From Flavobacteriales bacterium (GTDB lineage Bacteria; Bacteroidota; Bacteroidia; Flavobacteriales_C; GCA-002722245), in NCBI GenBank assembly GCA_023251095.1, contig JAHEZL010000008.1:1-64000 (forward strand): a DNA stretch of 64,000 nucleotides, written 5' to 3'. The notes under the pieces were generated by a model. It searched no databases, was not told the origin of the DNA, and saw nothing but the letters and a program-made list of their open reading frames with translations. Positions within the stretch are counted from its first letter, which is position 1. Every line of letters starts with the position of its first letter. The translations under genes were made by a program, and so were the position numbers. Positions 18,380 through 27,000 of this stretch are shown piece by piece.

Positions 18380-18604
18380 TCACTTCATTTCCATCAACAC
18401 CAACGCCGCAATCACCGCAATCAAAATAATGTACATTACTATCTTGTAATTTCTTGCTGAGTGTCTTTGAAAACGATGCCAGCGGGTTCTATAAGCCCAG
18501 TGGGTATAAGTGTCAAGGGCTTTATCGAAATTCATGTGCTTTTCAATGTCCTTTTCCGAAATGGGGCGGGGATTCGTTTTTATATCGTAATTACTTTTTT
18601 TCAC
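18380..18604 (-). CDS. Small single-pass membrane protein cotranscribed with an ECF sigma factor
   Basis: 74 residues: a basic, polar N-terminal part (about 1-52, with several Trp, His and Arg) and one C-terminal transmembrane helix (YKIVMYIILIAVIAALVLMEM). The start overlaps the sigma factor gene by 14 bases. I do not recognise the family. The placement is that of an anti-sigma factor, but it lacks the zinc-binding HxxxCxxC motif, so that role is only a possibility. Confidence 0.65.
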   Translation of the reverse strand: MKKSNYDIKTNPRPISEKDIEKHMNFDKALDTYTHWAYRTRWHRFQRHSARNYKIVMYIILIAVIAALVLMEMK

Positions 18605-19175
18605 CTGTCAACGATTGCATTTTTTTTAGTAAAACTACTTTTAATTTTCTCAAAATACGGTGGACCTTTACTTTGGCGTTACTTTCGGAGATACCCAAAA
18701 TTTCGCTCAGTTCCTTGAAAGATCGTTTTTCAAAATACCGCATCTCTATCAACTGCACTACCTCTTCATCCTGTTCACTTAAAGTTAATTTCAGTGCCTG
18801 TAATTTAATGTCACTATAATCATCATCTATCTCCTCAATGAACGATTTTACCACCTGCTCATCAATGCTTACGGTTCTTGTTTTAGAAGTGTTTCGATAA
18901 TGGAGGTTGATTTCATTAAGTGCAATTCTGTACAACCATGCTATGAAAGGAACGCCTCTGTATTCATAACGGTGGATGTTGAGCATTGCCTTCACAAACG
19001 CTTGTTGCGTGAGGTCGGCGCTTAAATCTTCATCATTCCCGGCGCGTGTGTACACAAAACGGAACACGGTTTTAAAGTGCCGTTTGTACAGCTCCCTGAA
19101 GAATGTGATATCCTTCTGGGCGGCTTGAATGATTGTTAATTCATCCGCGTTATTACTTAATTTTTGTTCGCTCAC
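18591..19175 (-). CDS. ECF-type RNA polymerase sigma factor
   Basis: A 194-residue sigma-70 family protein with regions 2 and 4 only. Region 2 covers about 25-95 (FFRELYKRHFKTVFRFVYTR, DLTQQAFVKAMLNIHRY, FIAWLYRIALNEI). Region 4 covers about 135-185 (VVQLIEMRYFEKRSFKELSEILG and AKVKVHRILRKLK). It begins with GTG at 19175, as no suitable ATG is in frame. It is transcribed with the small membrane protein at 18380. The regulon is unknown. Confidence 0.92.
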   Translation of the reverse strand: MSEQKLSNNADELTIIQAAQKDITFFRELYKRHFKTVFRFVYTRAGNDEDLSADLTQQAFVKAMLNIHRYEYRGVPFIAWLYRIALNEINLHYRNTSKTRTVSIDEQVVKSFIEEIDDDYSDIKLQALKLTLSEQDEEVVQLIEMRYFEKRSFKELSEILGISESNAKVKVHRILRKLKVVLLKKMQSLTGEKK

Positions 19176-19311
19176 TCTTCCCGGAGTTTAAGTATAAAAT
19201 ACAAAGGATATAAAAAGTTACAGATTGTCCCGAAGTATTTTTTCAACGCGTTAAATATTTGAAATATTGTTCAACTTTTAAATTTTGCCTTTTATCACCT
19301 ACCTTAGGTGC

Positions 19312-19761
19312 ATGAAATACTTTGTAAGTATAATCCTAATTTCCTTGTTTTTTTCTTGTGCTACCGATGTGTGCAATCAAAGAACAGCCTGGCCTGCACA
19401 AGCGGGGTTTTATAAAATTTCTTCTTTAGGAAAGGACAGCGTCGTGACTGCCGATAGTTTGAGTTTGTGGGGTTTGAATAACGATAGTCTTATATACACC
19501 AATCTCAATAAAAAAACCATTGAATTCCCTTTAGCCATAGCTAATTCATCCAGTACTTTTGTATTTAAAATAAAATCGAAATACGATACCATTACTGTAT
19601 ATCACACCAACACTCCTTATCTTATTTCCAAACAATGCGGGTATGGCTATCAACAGGAAATTGATTCGGTTGTGTATACTCAGCATCTATTCACTAAAAT
19701 AACCTGGAAAGTTCCTCAGGCAGATAAAAATGACAAAGAAAACATTCAGATATATTATTAG
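19312..19761 (+). CDS. DUF6452-like lipoprotein
   Basis: 149 residues with a lipoprotein signal (KYFVSIILISLFFSC). ATG 19312 is preferred to a TTG 27 bases upstream. The conserved features are the N-terminal C-x-x-x pattern after the lipid cysteine (ATDVCNQ), LSLWGLNNDSLIYTN, and the SKQCGYGYQQEID segment near the end. These resemble the Bacteroidota DUF6452 family as I remember it. Its last 32 bases overlap the next gene, which encodes the usual partner of the family. Function unknown; envelope-located. Confidence 0.75.
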   Translation: MKYFVSIILISLFFSCATDVCNQRTAWPAQAGFYKISSLGKDSVVTADSLSLWGLNNDSLIYTNLNKKTIEFPLAIANSSSTFVFKIKSKYDTITVYHTNTPYLISKQCGYGYQQEIDSVVYTQHLFTKITWKVPQADKNDKENIQIYY

Positions 19762-20398
19762 TGCTTTGATAGTAATGATGGCGTTTACCAATGTAAATGC
19801 CCAGGATACTATTCCCCGCAAACATTTTTTGCGGATCAACTTGGATTTAGCATCGCCAACCTATTCTTATTTTTTCGATAAAGCGCATCAACGAATGGGC
19901 TATGAAGCAATGGCTGAATATTCCTACAATGACACTTTGTTTTTTGTGGCAGAAGGTGGATTTCATCAATTGACTGATACCTTGGGTACATTATATCAAA
20001 CTACATCAAACGGTGAGTTTTTACGTTTAGGCGTCAATATTAACCTGATGAAGTATTACAATAAAAAGGACAGGGATATATTTTACGTTGGTGCCCGTTT
20101 GTCGGGAGCTGCATACAATATGAATTATGCCCACATCAATATTAATCAGAGTTATTGGGGAAATACATCACTTGTTGTTCCACCGGCTAAAAACTATATG
20201 GGTTTTTGGGGTGAACTGGTAGTGGGAATGCGTATTGAAACAGTGAGAAATTTGTTTGTCGGCTGGGATATCCGCGGAGCTTTTAAGTTTTATGATACCA
20301 ATCAATCCACTTATAAAACCTTGTTCATTCCGGGCTATGGCAATCCGCAAAACAATGTAAGTTTGTGGATGAATTATTCTATTGGATATGCTTTTTAG
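19730..20398 (+). CDS. DUF6048-like outer-membrane beta-barrel protein
   Basis: 222 residues with a signal peptide ending at VNAQ (about residue 24). The mature part has alternating amphipathic strands ending with an aromatic residue (WMNYSIGYAF), typical of an outer-membrane barrel. The pattern LRINLDLASPTYSYFFD, FLRLGVNINL, FWGELVVGMRIE, NLFVGWDIRG and KTLFIPGYG resembles the DUF6048 family. It overlaps the DUF6452-like lipoprotein, so the two are translationally coupled and probably act together in the outer membrane. Function unknown. Confidence 0.75.
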   Translation: MTKKTFRYIISALIVMMAFTNVNAQDTIPRKHFLRINLDLASPTYSYFFDKAHQRMGYEAMAEYSYNDTLFFVAEGGFHQLTDTLGTLYQTTSNGEFLRLGVNINLMKYYNKKDRDIFYVGARLSGAAYNMNYAHININQSYWGNTSLVVPPAKNYMGFWGELVVGMRIETVRNLFVGWDIRGAFKFYDTNQSTYKTLFIPGYGNPQNNVSLWMNYSIGYAF

Positions 20399-20401
20399 AA
20401 A

Positions 20402-20476
20402 TTTCCCACAGATTTCACAGATCACCACAGATTTGTAAGATAAAAATCTGTGGTGATCTGTGAAATCTGTGGGAAA
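20402..20476. repeat. Long perfect palindrome (33-bp arms)
   Basis: Arms 20402-20434 and 20444-20476 are perfectly complementary, with a 9-nt loop at 20435-20443. Within each arm the unit CACAGAT recurs (CACAGATTT, CACAGATCAC, CACAGATTT). It lies four bases past one stop codon and four bases before the convergent one, so it may also stop transcription from both sides. No second copy was seen in this window. Confidence 0.9.
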
Positions 20477-20479
20477 ATA

Positions 20480-21442
20480 TTATTTCGCCAACCCAATCTC
20501 CCTCAACCTCTGCATTAAAAATTCTTCCACCGTAGCGTCTTCAAATTTCTTTGGATGAGCTTCATCAACACAAGAATCCAGCACTTTCAAACTCATATCC
20601 GGATTGCCATGCATGAAGAAAGGGATCGAGTAACGCGGCATTCCCGCTTTTGCACTTGGAGGATTTACCACGCGATGATGAGTAGATCGTAATTTTCCGT
20701 TGGTTAGTCGCTCCAGCATATCTCCAACATTTACTACCAATTGTTCAGGAACTGCAGTAATAGGAATCCATTTTCCATCCTGACGTTTTACTTCTAACCC
20801 TTCGGCACTGGCTCCCATTAAAATAGTAATCAAATTGATGTCGCCGTGTTCCGCTGCGCGCACTGCGCCTGAAACCGCTTCATCCTGAGTTAAGGGATAG
20901 TAATGAATAGGGCGGAGGATGCTGATGCCTTTATCGACTTTGTTTTCAAAATAATTTTCGTCTTGTTCCAAGTAAATGGCCATTGCTTTTAAAAGTGTTC
21001 TTCCTACTTTTTCCAGCTGTTGATAGGCTTCCAGCGTGTATTTGCAAAAATCCGGACTTTCAGCAGGGATAATATTTTCCTGATAATGAGAGCTTTCGTT
21101 GTTGGGAAGATGTCGACCTATATGATAAAATTCTTTTAAATCACCGATTTTTCTTCCCGCTGCATGCTCTCTCATTTTGCCTGTGTAACCACGTTGTCCG
21201 TGAGTTTTAACGCCATCGTATTTTTCTTTAACAGCTTGCGGCAGCGCAAAAAATTCTTTGATGCTTTTGTATAAATTGTCCTGAAGGTCATCACTGAAAC
21301 CATGATTTTTCACTGCTATGAATCCTATGTTGTGATAAGCTTCGCCAATGGCTTGCGCAAAGGCTTTTTTGCTTGCGGCATCTCCTTTGGTAAAATCATT
21401 TAAGTCGAAGGAAGGTATGGTGTCGTATAATATTTCTGGCAT
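20480..21442 (-). CDS. 2-oxoglutarate/Fe(II)-dependent dioxygenase, isopenicillin N synthase-like
   Basis: A 320-residue non-haem iron oxygenase. The DIOX N-terminal part (about 8-115) begins with IPSFDLNDFTKGD and contains AYHNIGFIAVKNHG. The catalytic jelly roll has the iron ligands H199 and D201 (EHGDIN) and H256 (STHHRVVNP). R270 and S272 (PRYS) bind the 2-oxoglutarate carboxylate. The substrate is unknown; bacterial members act on small molecules and amino acids. It is transcribed alone, convergent with the DUF6048-like gene. Confidence 0.92.
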   Translation of the reverse strand: MPEILYDTIPSFDLNDFTKGDAASKKAFAQAIGEAYHNIGFIAVKNHGFSDDLQDNLYKSIKEFFALPQAVKEKYDGVKTHGQRGYTGKMREHAAGRKIGDLKEFYHIGRHLPNNESSHYQENIIPAESPDFCKYTLEAYQQLEKVGRTLLKAMAIYLEQDENYFENKVDKGISILRPIHYYPLTQDEAVSGAVRAAEHGDINLITILMGASAEGLEVKRQDGKWIPITAVPEQLVVNVGDMLERLTNGKLRSTHHRVVNPPSAKAGMPRYSIPFFMHGNPDMSLKVLDSCVDEAHPKKFEDATVEEFLMQRLREIGLAK

Positions 21443-21477
21443 TTTGATTTATATTTATTCCGAAGTTAGAAATTTTT

Positions 21478-22065
21478 ATGAAGTACAATTTAAGCGAGCT
21501 CCGCGAAATCATCAGAAACAGGCGAACCATCAAGCCTGAAGATTATTCCACAAGGAAAGTCCACAAGGAAATAGTGGTGGAAATATTAAACAATGCTTTA
21601 TGGGCTCCTACCCATGGAATGACGCAGCCCTGGTTTTTTAAGGTGTTTACGAATGAGGGAATTCCCCGTTTGGCTGATTTTTTAGCCGATACTTATAAAA
21701 CGCAGACGGCTCCCGAACATTTTTTACAAAAAAAATTCGAGATGTTGAGTTCCCGTCCCAGATTAGCAACCGTGGCCATTGCAATTTGCATGAAGCGTCA
21801 GGAAATTGAAAAAATTGCCGAAATAGAAGAGGTAGAAGCGGTAGCCTGTGCTGTTCAAAACATGCATCTTACCGCCACTGCATATGGTTTGGGAGGATAC
21901 TGGAGCAGTCCGGAAGTCATTTATTCCAATCACATGAAATCCTTTTTAAACATAGGCGACAAAGACCGTTGTTTGGGTATATTTTATCTTGGATATCCAA
22001 AGGGTGATTGGCCCGCCAGTCATCGCCGTCCATTAGAGTATCAGAGTGAATGGATAGAAAAATAG
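21478..22065 (+). CDS. Nitroreductase family protein
   Basis: A 195-residue FMN-dependent oxidoreductase. The N-terminal IRNRRTIKPEDYSTRKV and LNNALWAPTHGMTQPWFFKVF form the flavin-binding signature of the family. The C-terminal part has ACAVQNMHLTATAYGLGGYW and LGIFYLGYPKGDWP. Members reduce nitro compounds, quinones or related electrophiles with NAD(P)H; the natural substrate is not evident. It is divergent from the dioxygenase, 35 bases apart. A TATATTTA box at 21449-21456 could drive it. Confidence 0.92.
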   Translation: MKYNLSELREIIRNRRTIKPEDYSTRKVHKEIVVEILNNALWAPTHGMTQPWFFKVFTNEGIPRLADFLADTYKTQTAPEHFLQKKFEMLSSRPRLATVAIAICMKRQEIEKIAEIEEVEAVACAVQNMHLTATAYGLGGYWSSPEVIYSNHMKSFLNIGDKDRCLGIFYLGYPKGDWPASHRRPLEYQSEWIEK

Positions 22066-22067
22066 AC

Positions 22068-22096
22068 TTGAAAAAGGATTTTTTTTACTAAATTCG
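22068..22096 (+). promoter_or_regulatory. Putative promoter of the phosphatidylserine decarboxylase gene
   Basis: TTG at 22068-22070, 18 bases, then TAAATTCG at 22089-22096, one mismatch from TAnnTTTG. About 70 bases of leader follow. Confidence 0.45.
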
Positions 22097-22100
22097 TACT

Positions 22101-22154
22101 CCCTTAAAAAAGCGGGCAGCGGAACCTTAAGGGAACTATTACAGTTAAAGGTTC
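22101..22154 (+). promoter_or_regulatory. Structured leader before psd
   Basis: CCCTTAA at 22101-22107 can pair with TTAAGGG at 22127-22133. GAACCTT at 22122-22128 can pair with AAGGTTC at 22148-22154. The two stems share bases 22127-22128 and so compete in part. Whether this regulates anything is unknown. Confidence 0.3.
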
Positions 22155-22172
22155 TATCACAAACGAGAAGTT

Positions 22173-22988
22173 ATGAAGAGTAACAGAACAGGAAAAGGTT
22201 TTAAAGCAGGTACATTCAGATTTATTTCCATAAGTCTGTGGGGTATTTTACCCGGAGTTGCACAAAGAAAAATTTCCAGAACTTATGCCAATATTTACAA
22301 TAAGAAATGGACCAAACATTTGATCAAACCATATTGTAAGGCACATTACGACGATCCGAATTATTTAGATAACTATCTTCCTGCAAGCAGATCTACCGAT
22401 TACAGAAGCTTTCAGGATTTTTTCACCCGTATTTTAAAATCTCCGCCACAAATTGTCAGTGAAGCTATCTGGGCTTGTGAAGGCTTGCTTTGTGAATATG
22501 GGATGGTGAAAGAATTGAGTTTGGTAAAAGTAAAAGGAGAGAAACGTCATCTTCGCGCCGTATTTGGTAAAGAAGGACATGCTATTCCTGATGATTACTA
22601 TTTCTCAAATGTATTTTTACACAACAACAACTATCATAGAATTCATGCTCCTATTACAGGAACAGTAAAAAGAATTGAACATATTCCGGGCGACCTGGTT
22701 TTATTACGACCATGGGCTTATAAAGAACCTTCTTTGCCTGCGTTAAGAAATGAGCGCATCAATGTTGACATTGAAGACAGTAAAGGCAGAAAGTGGTATA
22801 TGAGTATTGTAGGTGGTCCGGGTGTAGGCAGTATTGTACTGGCCAGTTCCACTTTTGTTGGTGCTTCTGTTATGATAGGAACTGAAGTGGCTACTTTTCT
22901 TTTAGGTTCAACTTGTTGTATTGCGTCGCCGGATCCATGTGTTACAGCCAAAGTAGGCGATCAGGTAGAAATGGGCGAACCTTTATAA
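22173..22988 (+). CDS. psd: Phosphatidylserine decarboxylase
   Basis: Makes phosphatidylethanolamine from phosphatidylserine using a pyruvoyl group formed by self-cleavage. It has 271 residues. Family motifs are NNYHRIHAPITGTV (about 150-163), VGGPGVGSIVLASS (about 213-226) and the cleavage site LGST near residue 246, where serine becomes the pyruvoyl group. The N-terminus (RSFQDFFTR) also fits. It is followed after one base by the LysE-type gene, so the two are cotranscribed. Confidence 0.9.
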   Translation: MKSNRTGKGFKAGTFRFISISLWGILPGVAQRKISRTYANIYNKKWTKHLIKPYCKAHYDDPNYLDNYLPASRSTDYRSFQDFFTRILKSPPQIVSEAIWACEGLLCEYGMVKELSLVKVKGEKRHLRAVFGKEGHAIPDDYYFSNVFLHNNNYHRIHAPITGTVKRIEHIPGDLVLLRPWAYKEPSLPALRNERINVDIEDSKGRKWYMSIVGGPGVGSIVLASSTFVGASVMIGTEVATFLLGSTCCIASPDPCVTAKVGDQVEMGEPL

Positions 22989-22989
22989 A

Positions 22990-23673
22990 ATGCTGACATT
23001 AATCGGGCTAATTATAATTTTATTTGTTTTTGGAATTGGCTCCGGTTTTATTTCTTCTACGCCTCTGGGCCCCATTAATCTTTTAATTGCCGATCATTAT
23101 TTAGCCCGTCCGCGATTGGCCGTTATCCCTTTTATTATTGGAATTATTTTGGCCGACATAGTCATTGCCTTTTTGGCTTTTTGGGGTTATCATACCTTTG
23201 TAGAAGATGCCAGTGTAAGTTCTTATGTTGCGGTGATAGGTGGAATTATTGTAGTTGCTTTGGGAGTAATTGGATTGACAGGAGCTCTTAAGTCAAAACA
23301 AAATGCCATTGAAGTACATGAAGACCTCCCAAAAACAGCAGGTAAAAAATCATTCGATTTTATAAAGGGGATAATACTTTGCGTTTTAAATCCGGGTTTA
23401 TGGGCCTGGTGGTTTTTAATGGCGGGCTTTTTACAAAGTATCATCGATAAATTTTTTGGCATCGACTATGATTTTCACAGCTATTTTTACTTATTGGTAT
23501 TGTTGGGCGTTTTGCTGGGAGAGATATTATGGTTTATTTTTTTCATTCGTTTGCTCAAAATAGGCGCCCAAAAGTTCAGCAACAAAATTCTTTTTTACAT
23601 TCGTTTCAGTATCTCTGTTATCATTGTGCTGATTGGTCTCTACCTCATTTTAATAGAAGGAAAACTCCTTTAA
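22990..23673 (+). CDS. LysE family exporter
   Basis: A 227-residue inner-membrane protein with about six transmembrane helices. GSGFISSTPLGPINLLIADHYLARP matches the start of LysE/RhtB exporters. A cytoplasmic loop at about 95-115 is followed by KSFDFIKGIILCVLNPGLWAWWFLMAG, the second repeat signature. Members export amino acids or other small metabolites; the substrate is not known. Its position next to psd has no obvious functional meaning. Confidence 0.85.
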   Translation: MLTLIGLIIILFVFGIGSGFISSTPLGPINLLIADHYLARPRLAVIPFIIGIILADIVIAFLAFWGYHTFVEDASVSSYVAVIGGIIVVALGVIGLTGALKSKQNAIEVHEDLPKTAGKKSFDFIKGIILCVLNPGLWAWWFLMAGFLQSIIDKFFGIDYDFHSYFYLLVLLGVLLGEILWFIFFIRLLKIGAQKFSNKILFYIRFSISVIIVLIGLYLILIEGKLL

Positions 23674-23750
23674 TTACATTTTTATTTTAAAAATTTCGGA
23701 ACTTCTTTAAGTACTTGTGCGTACTTATGCTTGTATTTAATTTTTAGATT

Positions 23751-23978
23751 ATGAAGATGAAAATGAAAATTGAAAATAGCTTCCAGTACAATGAAGTTTT
23801 AAAAAAGATAGATGATTTATTAGATAAAGATATGTTGAATGATCGCCAGTCGGATATGTTGAAAACACTTTTATCGGCTGTTGATCTTTACCAAATGAAA
23901 TTGTATAAAAATCGCTTACCGGCGGTAATAAAACTGGTAAATGATTTTATGAAATCACAACAGATATTGAAGAACTAG
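23751..23978 (+). CDS. Orphan HigA-like N-terminal domain
   Basis: 75 residues, mostly helical. The pattern FQYNEVLKKIDDLLDKDMLNDRQSDMLKTLLSAVDLYQ corresponds to the N-terminal region that precedes the helix-turn-helix in HigA-type antitoxins. Here the HTH is missing; the protein ends after a further helix. No HigB toxin lies next to it. It could be a degenerate antitoxin or a stand-alone helical protein. Alternative ATGs at 23757 and 23763 are possible. A strong terminator follows. Confidence 0.6.
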   Translation: MKMKMKIENSFQYNEVLKKIDDLLDKDMLNDRQSDMLKTLLSAVDLYQMKLYKNRLPAVIKLVNDFMKSQQILKN

Positions 23979-24004
23979 GGGAGTGTATTAAGCTAACAGG
24001 CTTA

Positions 24005-24037
24005 AAGCCATCAGTTAAGAGAACTGATGGCTTTTTT
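24005..24037 (+). terminator. Rho-independent terminator
   Basis: A perfect 12-bp stem (24005-24016 with 24022-24033), a 5-nt loop and a T run. It ends the transcript of the gene at 23751. The convergent gene stops at 24056. Confidence 0.88.
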
Positions 24038-24055
24038 ATTGTTCTTTATTTGTCT

Positions 24056-27000
24056 TTATTTGATCAGGGTTACTCTCCCCACTTCTTCTCTGATCTTTCC
24101 TTTGTTTTTCCAGTCGGACCAGTATTTGTAGTTGATTTTCCATACATACACATCCACCTGAGCATCGTGCATATCATTGTATTTTTTTCCATTCCAGCCT
24201 TCGTTCATATCTTTTGAATGGAAAATCACTTCTCCCCAGCGATTGAAAATGAACAATTCGAAATCGTATATATTTTCTCCTTTTACATAGAACTTATCAT
24301 TGGTGCCGTCATTGTTTGGAGTAAAGGCAGTAGGCGCATAGATAGAAGAAGGACAATCCTCGGAAATAGTAACGGCATCCGTTGATTTGCAACCGTAAGT
24401 ACTGATCAGATCTACGGTATATCTTCCGTCTTTTGTAATGGTGATGCTTTGGCCGCTCTGTCCGTCGCTCCAGTTATATTGTGTTGCGCTTGGCCCGGCA
24501 TCAATTGTCAACTCATGTACGCTGAGGAAGCAAACAGTGGTATCCTTGATTCCGGTCACTTTTGGTGCGTCATGAATAAATACTTCCAAAGAATCTTTTG
24601 CCGAACATATTCCACCGTTGTTGGCGTTTGCGTAAACCATTCCGCCTGTTGAAGCGGTATAGGATAAGGTATTGGTGCTACTATTTCCCCATGTTACTAT
24701 TGAAGAAGAAGGATTAACAACGGCCGTTATCACTTTACTTTCTCCTGCACAAAGGTTTACATCCGCACCGATTTCCAGTGTAGGCACAGGAATAAAGGTG
24801 GCCTGTACGGTATCATATCCTTTACAGTTGTTGGCACTACTTATAATGACAGAATAAACTCCGTCAGTAGTCACCGAAATAGTCTGACCTGTAGAGGCAT
24901 CGCTCCATAAATAGGTAGATCCTGTATTTGCCGCATCAAAGGTAGCGCTTGTTCCTCCGCAACCTGTGTAATCCAAACCTAAATTAACGGTAGGATTGAC
25001 ATTGATAGTCAAGGTGGCGCTCGTCGTATTGGAGCAATTGTTGGCATCTTTAACACTTACATTATAAGTGCCGCCTGTATTTACACTAATAGGGTTTGAT
25101 GTGCTGGTAAATCCATTCGGACCGGTCCAGCTGTAAGAAGTATAGTTTCCTGCGTTGAAGGAATAAGATTGTCCCTGACAAACCTGACCGTTAGTAACGC
25201 TTGGAGTAGGTAAAGCATTAACGGTTAAAACCACATCATCATCTCCCTGACAGCCCATAGGATCCACAACATGTACATGGTAAGATCCTGCATCGCTAAC
25301 ATTAACAGGATTAATGGAATTAGTATATCCATTCGGACCGGTCCATGCGTAAGTAACGCCTGTTCCTGAATAATTAGCGGTGAAAGTCATGGATTGTCCC
25401 TGACAAATTGCAGTATCGTTACCAAGATTTATAGTAAGATTAGCATTCACATTTACATTGATTATATCGGAGGCAGTACAAGAAAATGAGTTGGTCACTA
25501 CAACTGTATAGCTTCCGCCATTACTTACTGTTATTGGGTTTGAGCTGCTGGTGTAATTGCTCGGGCCTGTCCATGCGAAAGTCGCGCCCGCATTGCCTGC
25601 ATCTAAAGAAGTAGTTCCTCCCGGACAAATGGTTTTGTCTAATCCAAGATTAACAGTTGGTTTAGGATTCACTTTTTGATTGGCAGCAGCTGAATTGATA
25701 CATCCATTTCCATCGGTGTAAGTGTAAGTTACGGCAGTTGTTCCTGCGGTAGTCGGATTAAAAGTAGCACCTGTGATTCCTGTTCCTGAGTAAGTACCAT
25801 TTGCTGGATTTCCATTGAAAGTGATAGCAGCATCTCCTGCACAGGCATCAGTGGTAGAGAAAGTAACCGTTGGTTTAGGATTCACTTTTTGATTGGCAGC
25901 AGCAGAATTAATACATCCATTTCCATCTGTATAAGTATAGGTCACAGCAGTGGTTCCTGCAGTAGAAGGATTAAAAGTAGCACCTGTGATTCCTGTTCCT
26001 GAATAAACTCCATTGGTCGGGCTACCATTAAATGTAATAGTTGAAGTGCCTTCGCAAACATCAGTAGTAGTGAAAGTCACTGTTGGTTTAGGATTCACTT
26101 TTTGATTGGCAGTAGCTGAATTGACACATCCGTTGCCATCGGTATAAGTGTAAGTCACGGCAGTTGTTCCAGCAGCAGATGGAGTGAAAGTAGCGCCTGT
26201 AATTCCTGTTCCTGAATAAACCCCACTGGCCGGACTACCATTAAAAGTAATGTTGGCAGCGCCTTCACAGACATCAGTAGTAGTGAAAGTTACTGTTGGT
26301 TTAGGATTCACTTTTTGATTGGCAGCAGCAGAATTAATACATCCATTTCCATCTGTATAAGTATAGGTCACAGCAGTGGTTCCTGCAGTAGAAGGATTAA
26401 AAGTAGCACCTGTGATTCCTGTTCCTGAATAAACTCCATTGGTCGGGCTACCATTAAATGTAATAGTTGAAGTGCCTTCGCAAACATCAGTAGTAGTGAA
26501 AGTCACTGTTGGTTTAGGATTCACTTTTTGATTGGCTGTAGCTGAATTGACACATCCGTTGCCATCGGTATAAGTGTAAGTCACGGCAGTTGTTCCTGCA
26601 GCAGACGGAGTGAAAGTAGCGCCTGTAATTCCTGTTCCTGAATAAACCCCACTGGCCGGACTACCATTAAAAGTAATGTTGGCAGCACCTTCACAGACAT
26701 CAGTAGTAGTGAAAGTCACTGTTGGTTTAGGATTCACTTTTTGATTAGCAGCAGCTGAATTGATACATCCATTGCCATCGGTGTAGGTATAAGTTACGGC
26801 AGTTGTTCCTGCGGTAGTCGGATTAAAAGTTGCGCCTGTTATGCCTGTTCCAGAGTAAGTTCCATTGGCCGGACTACCATTAAATGTAATAGTTGCAGCG
26901 CCTTCACAAACATCAGTGGTTGTAAAAGTAAGAGTAGGTTTAGCATTAACAATAATTGTTCTTTCGGAATATTTAGGACAGCTTGGATCAGCAGGTGCCG

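Noticed and set aside
25661-26938. Regular 213-bp repeats that could suggest a CRISPR-like or satellite array
   Set aside because: The repeats are far longer than CRISPR repeats, have no spacers, and stay in frame within a secreted protein.
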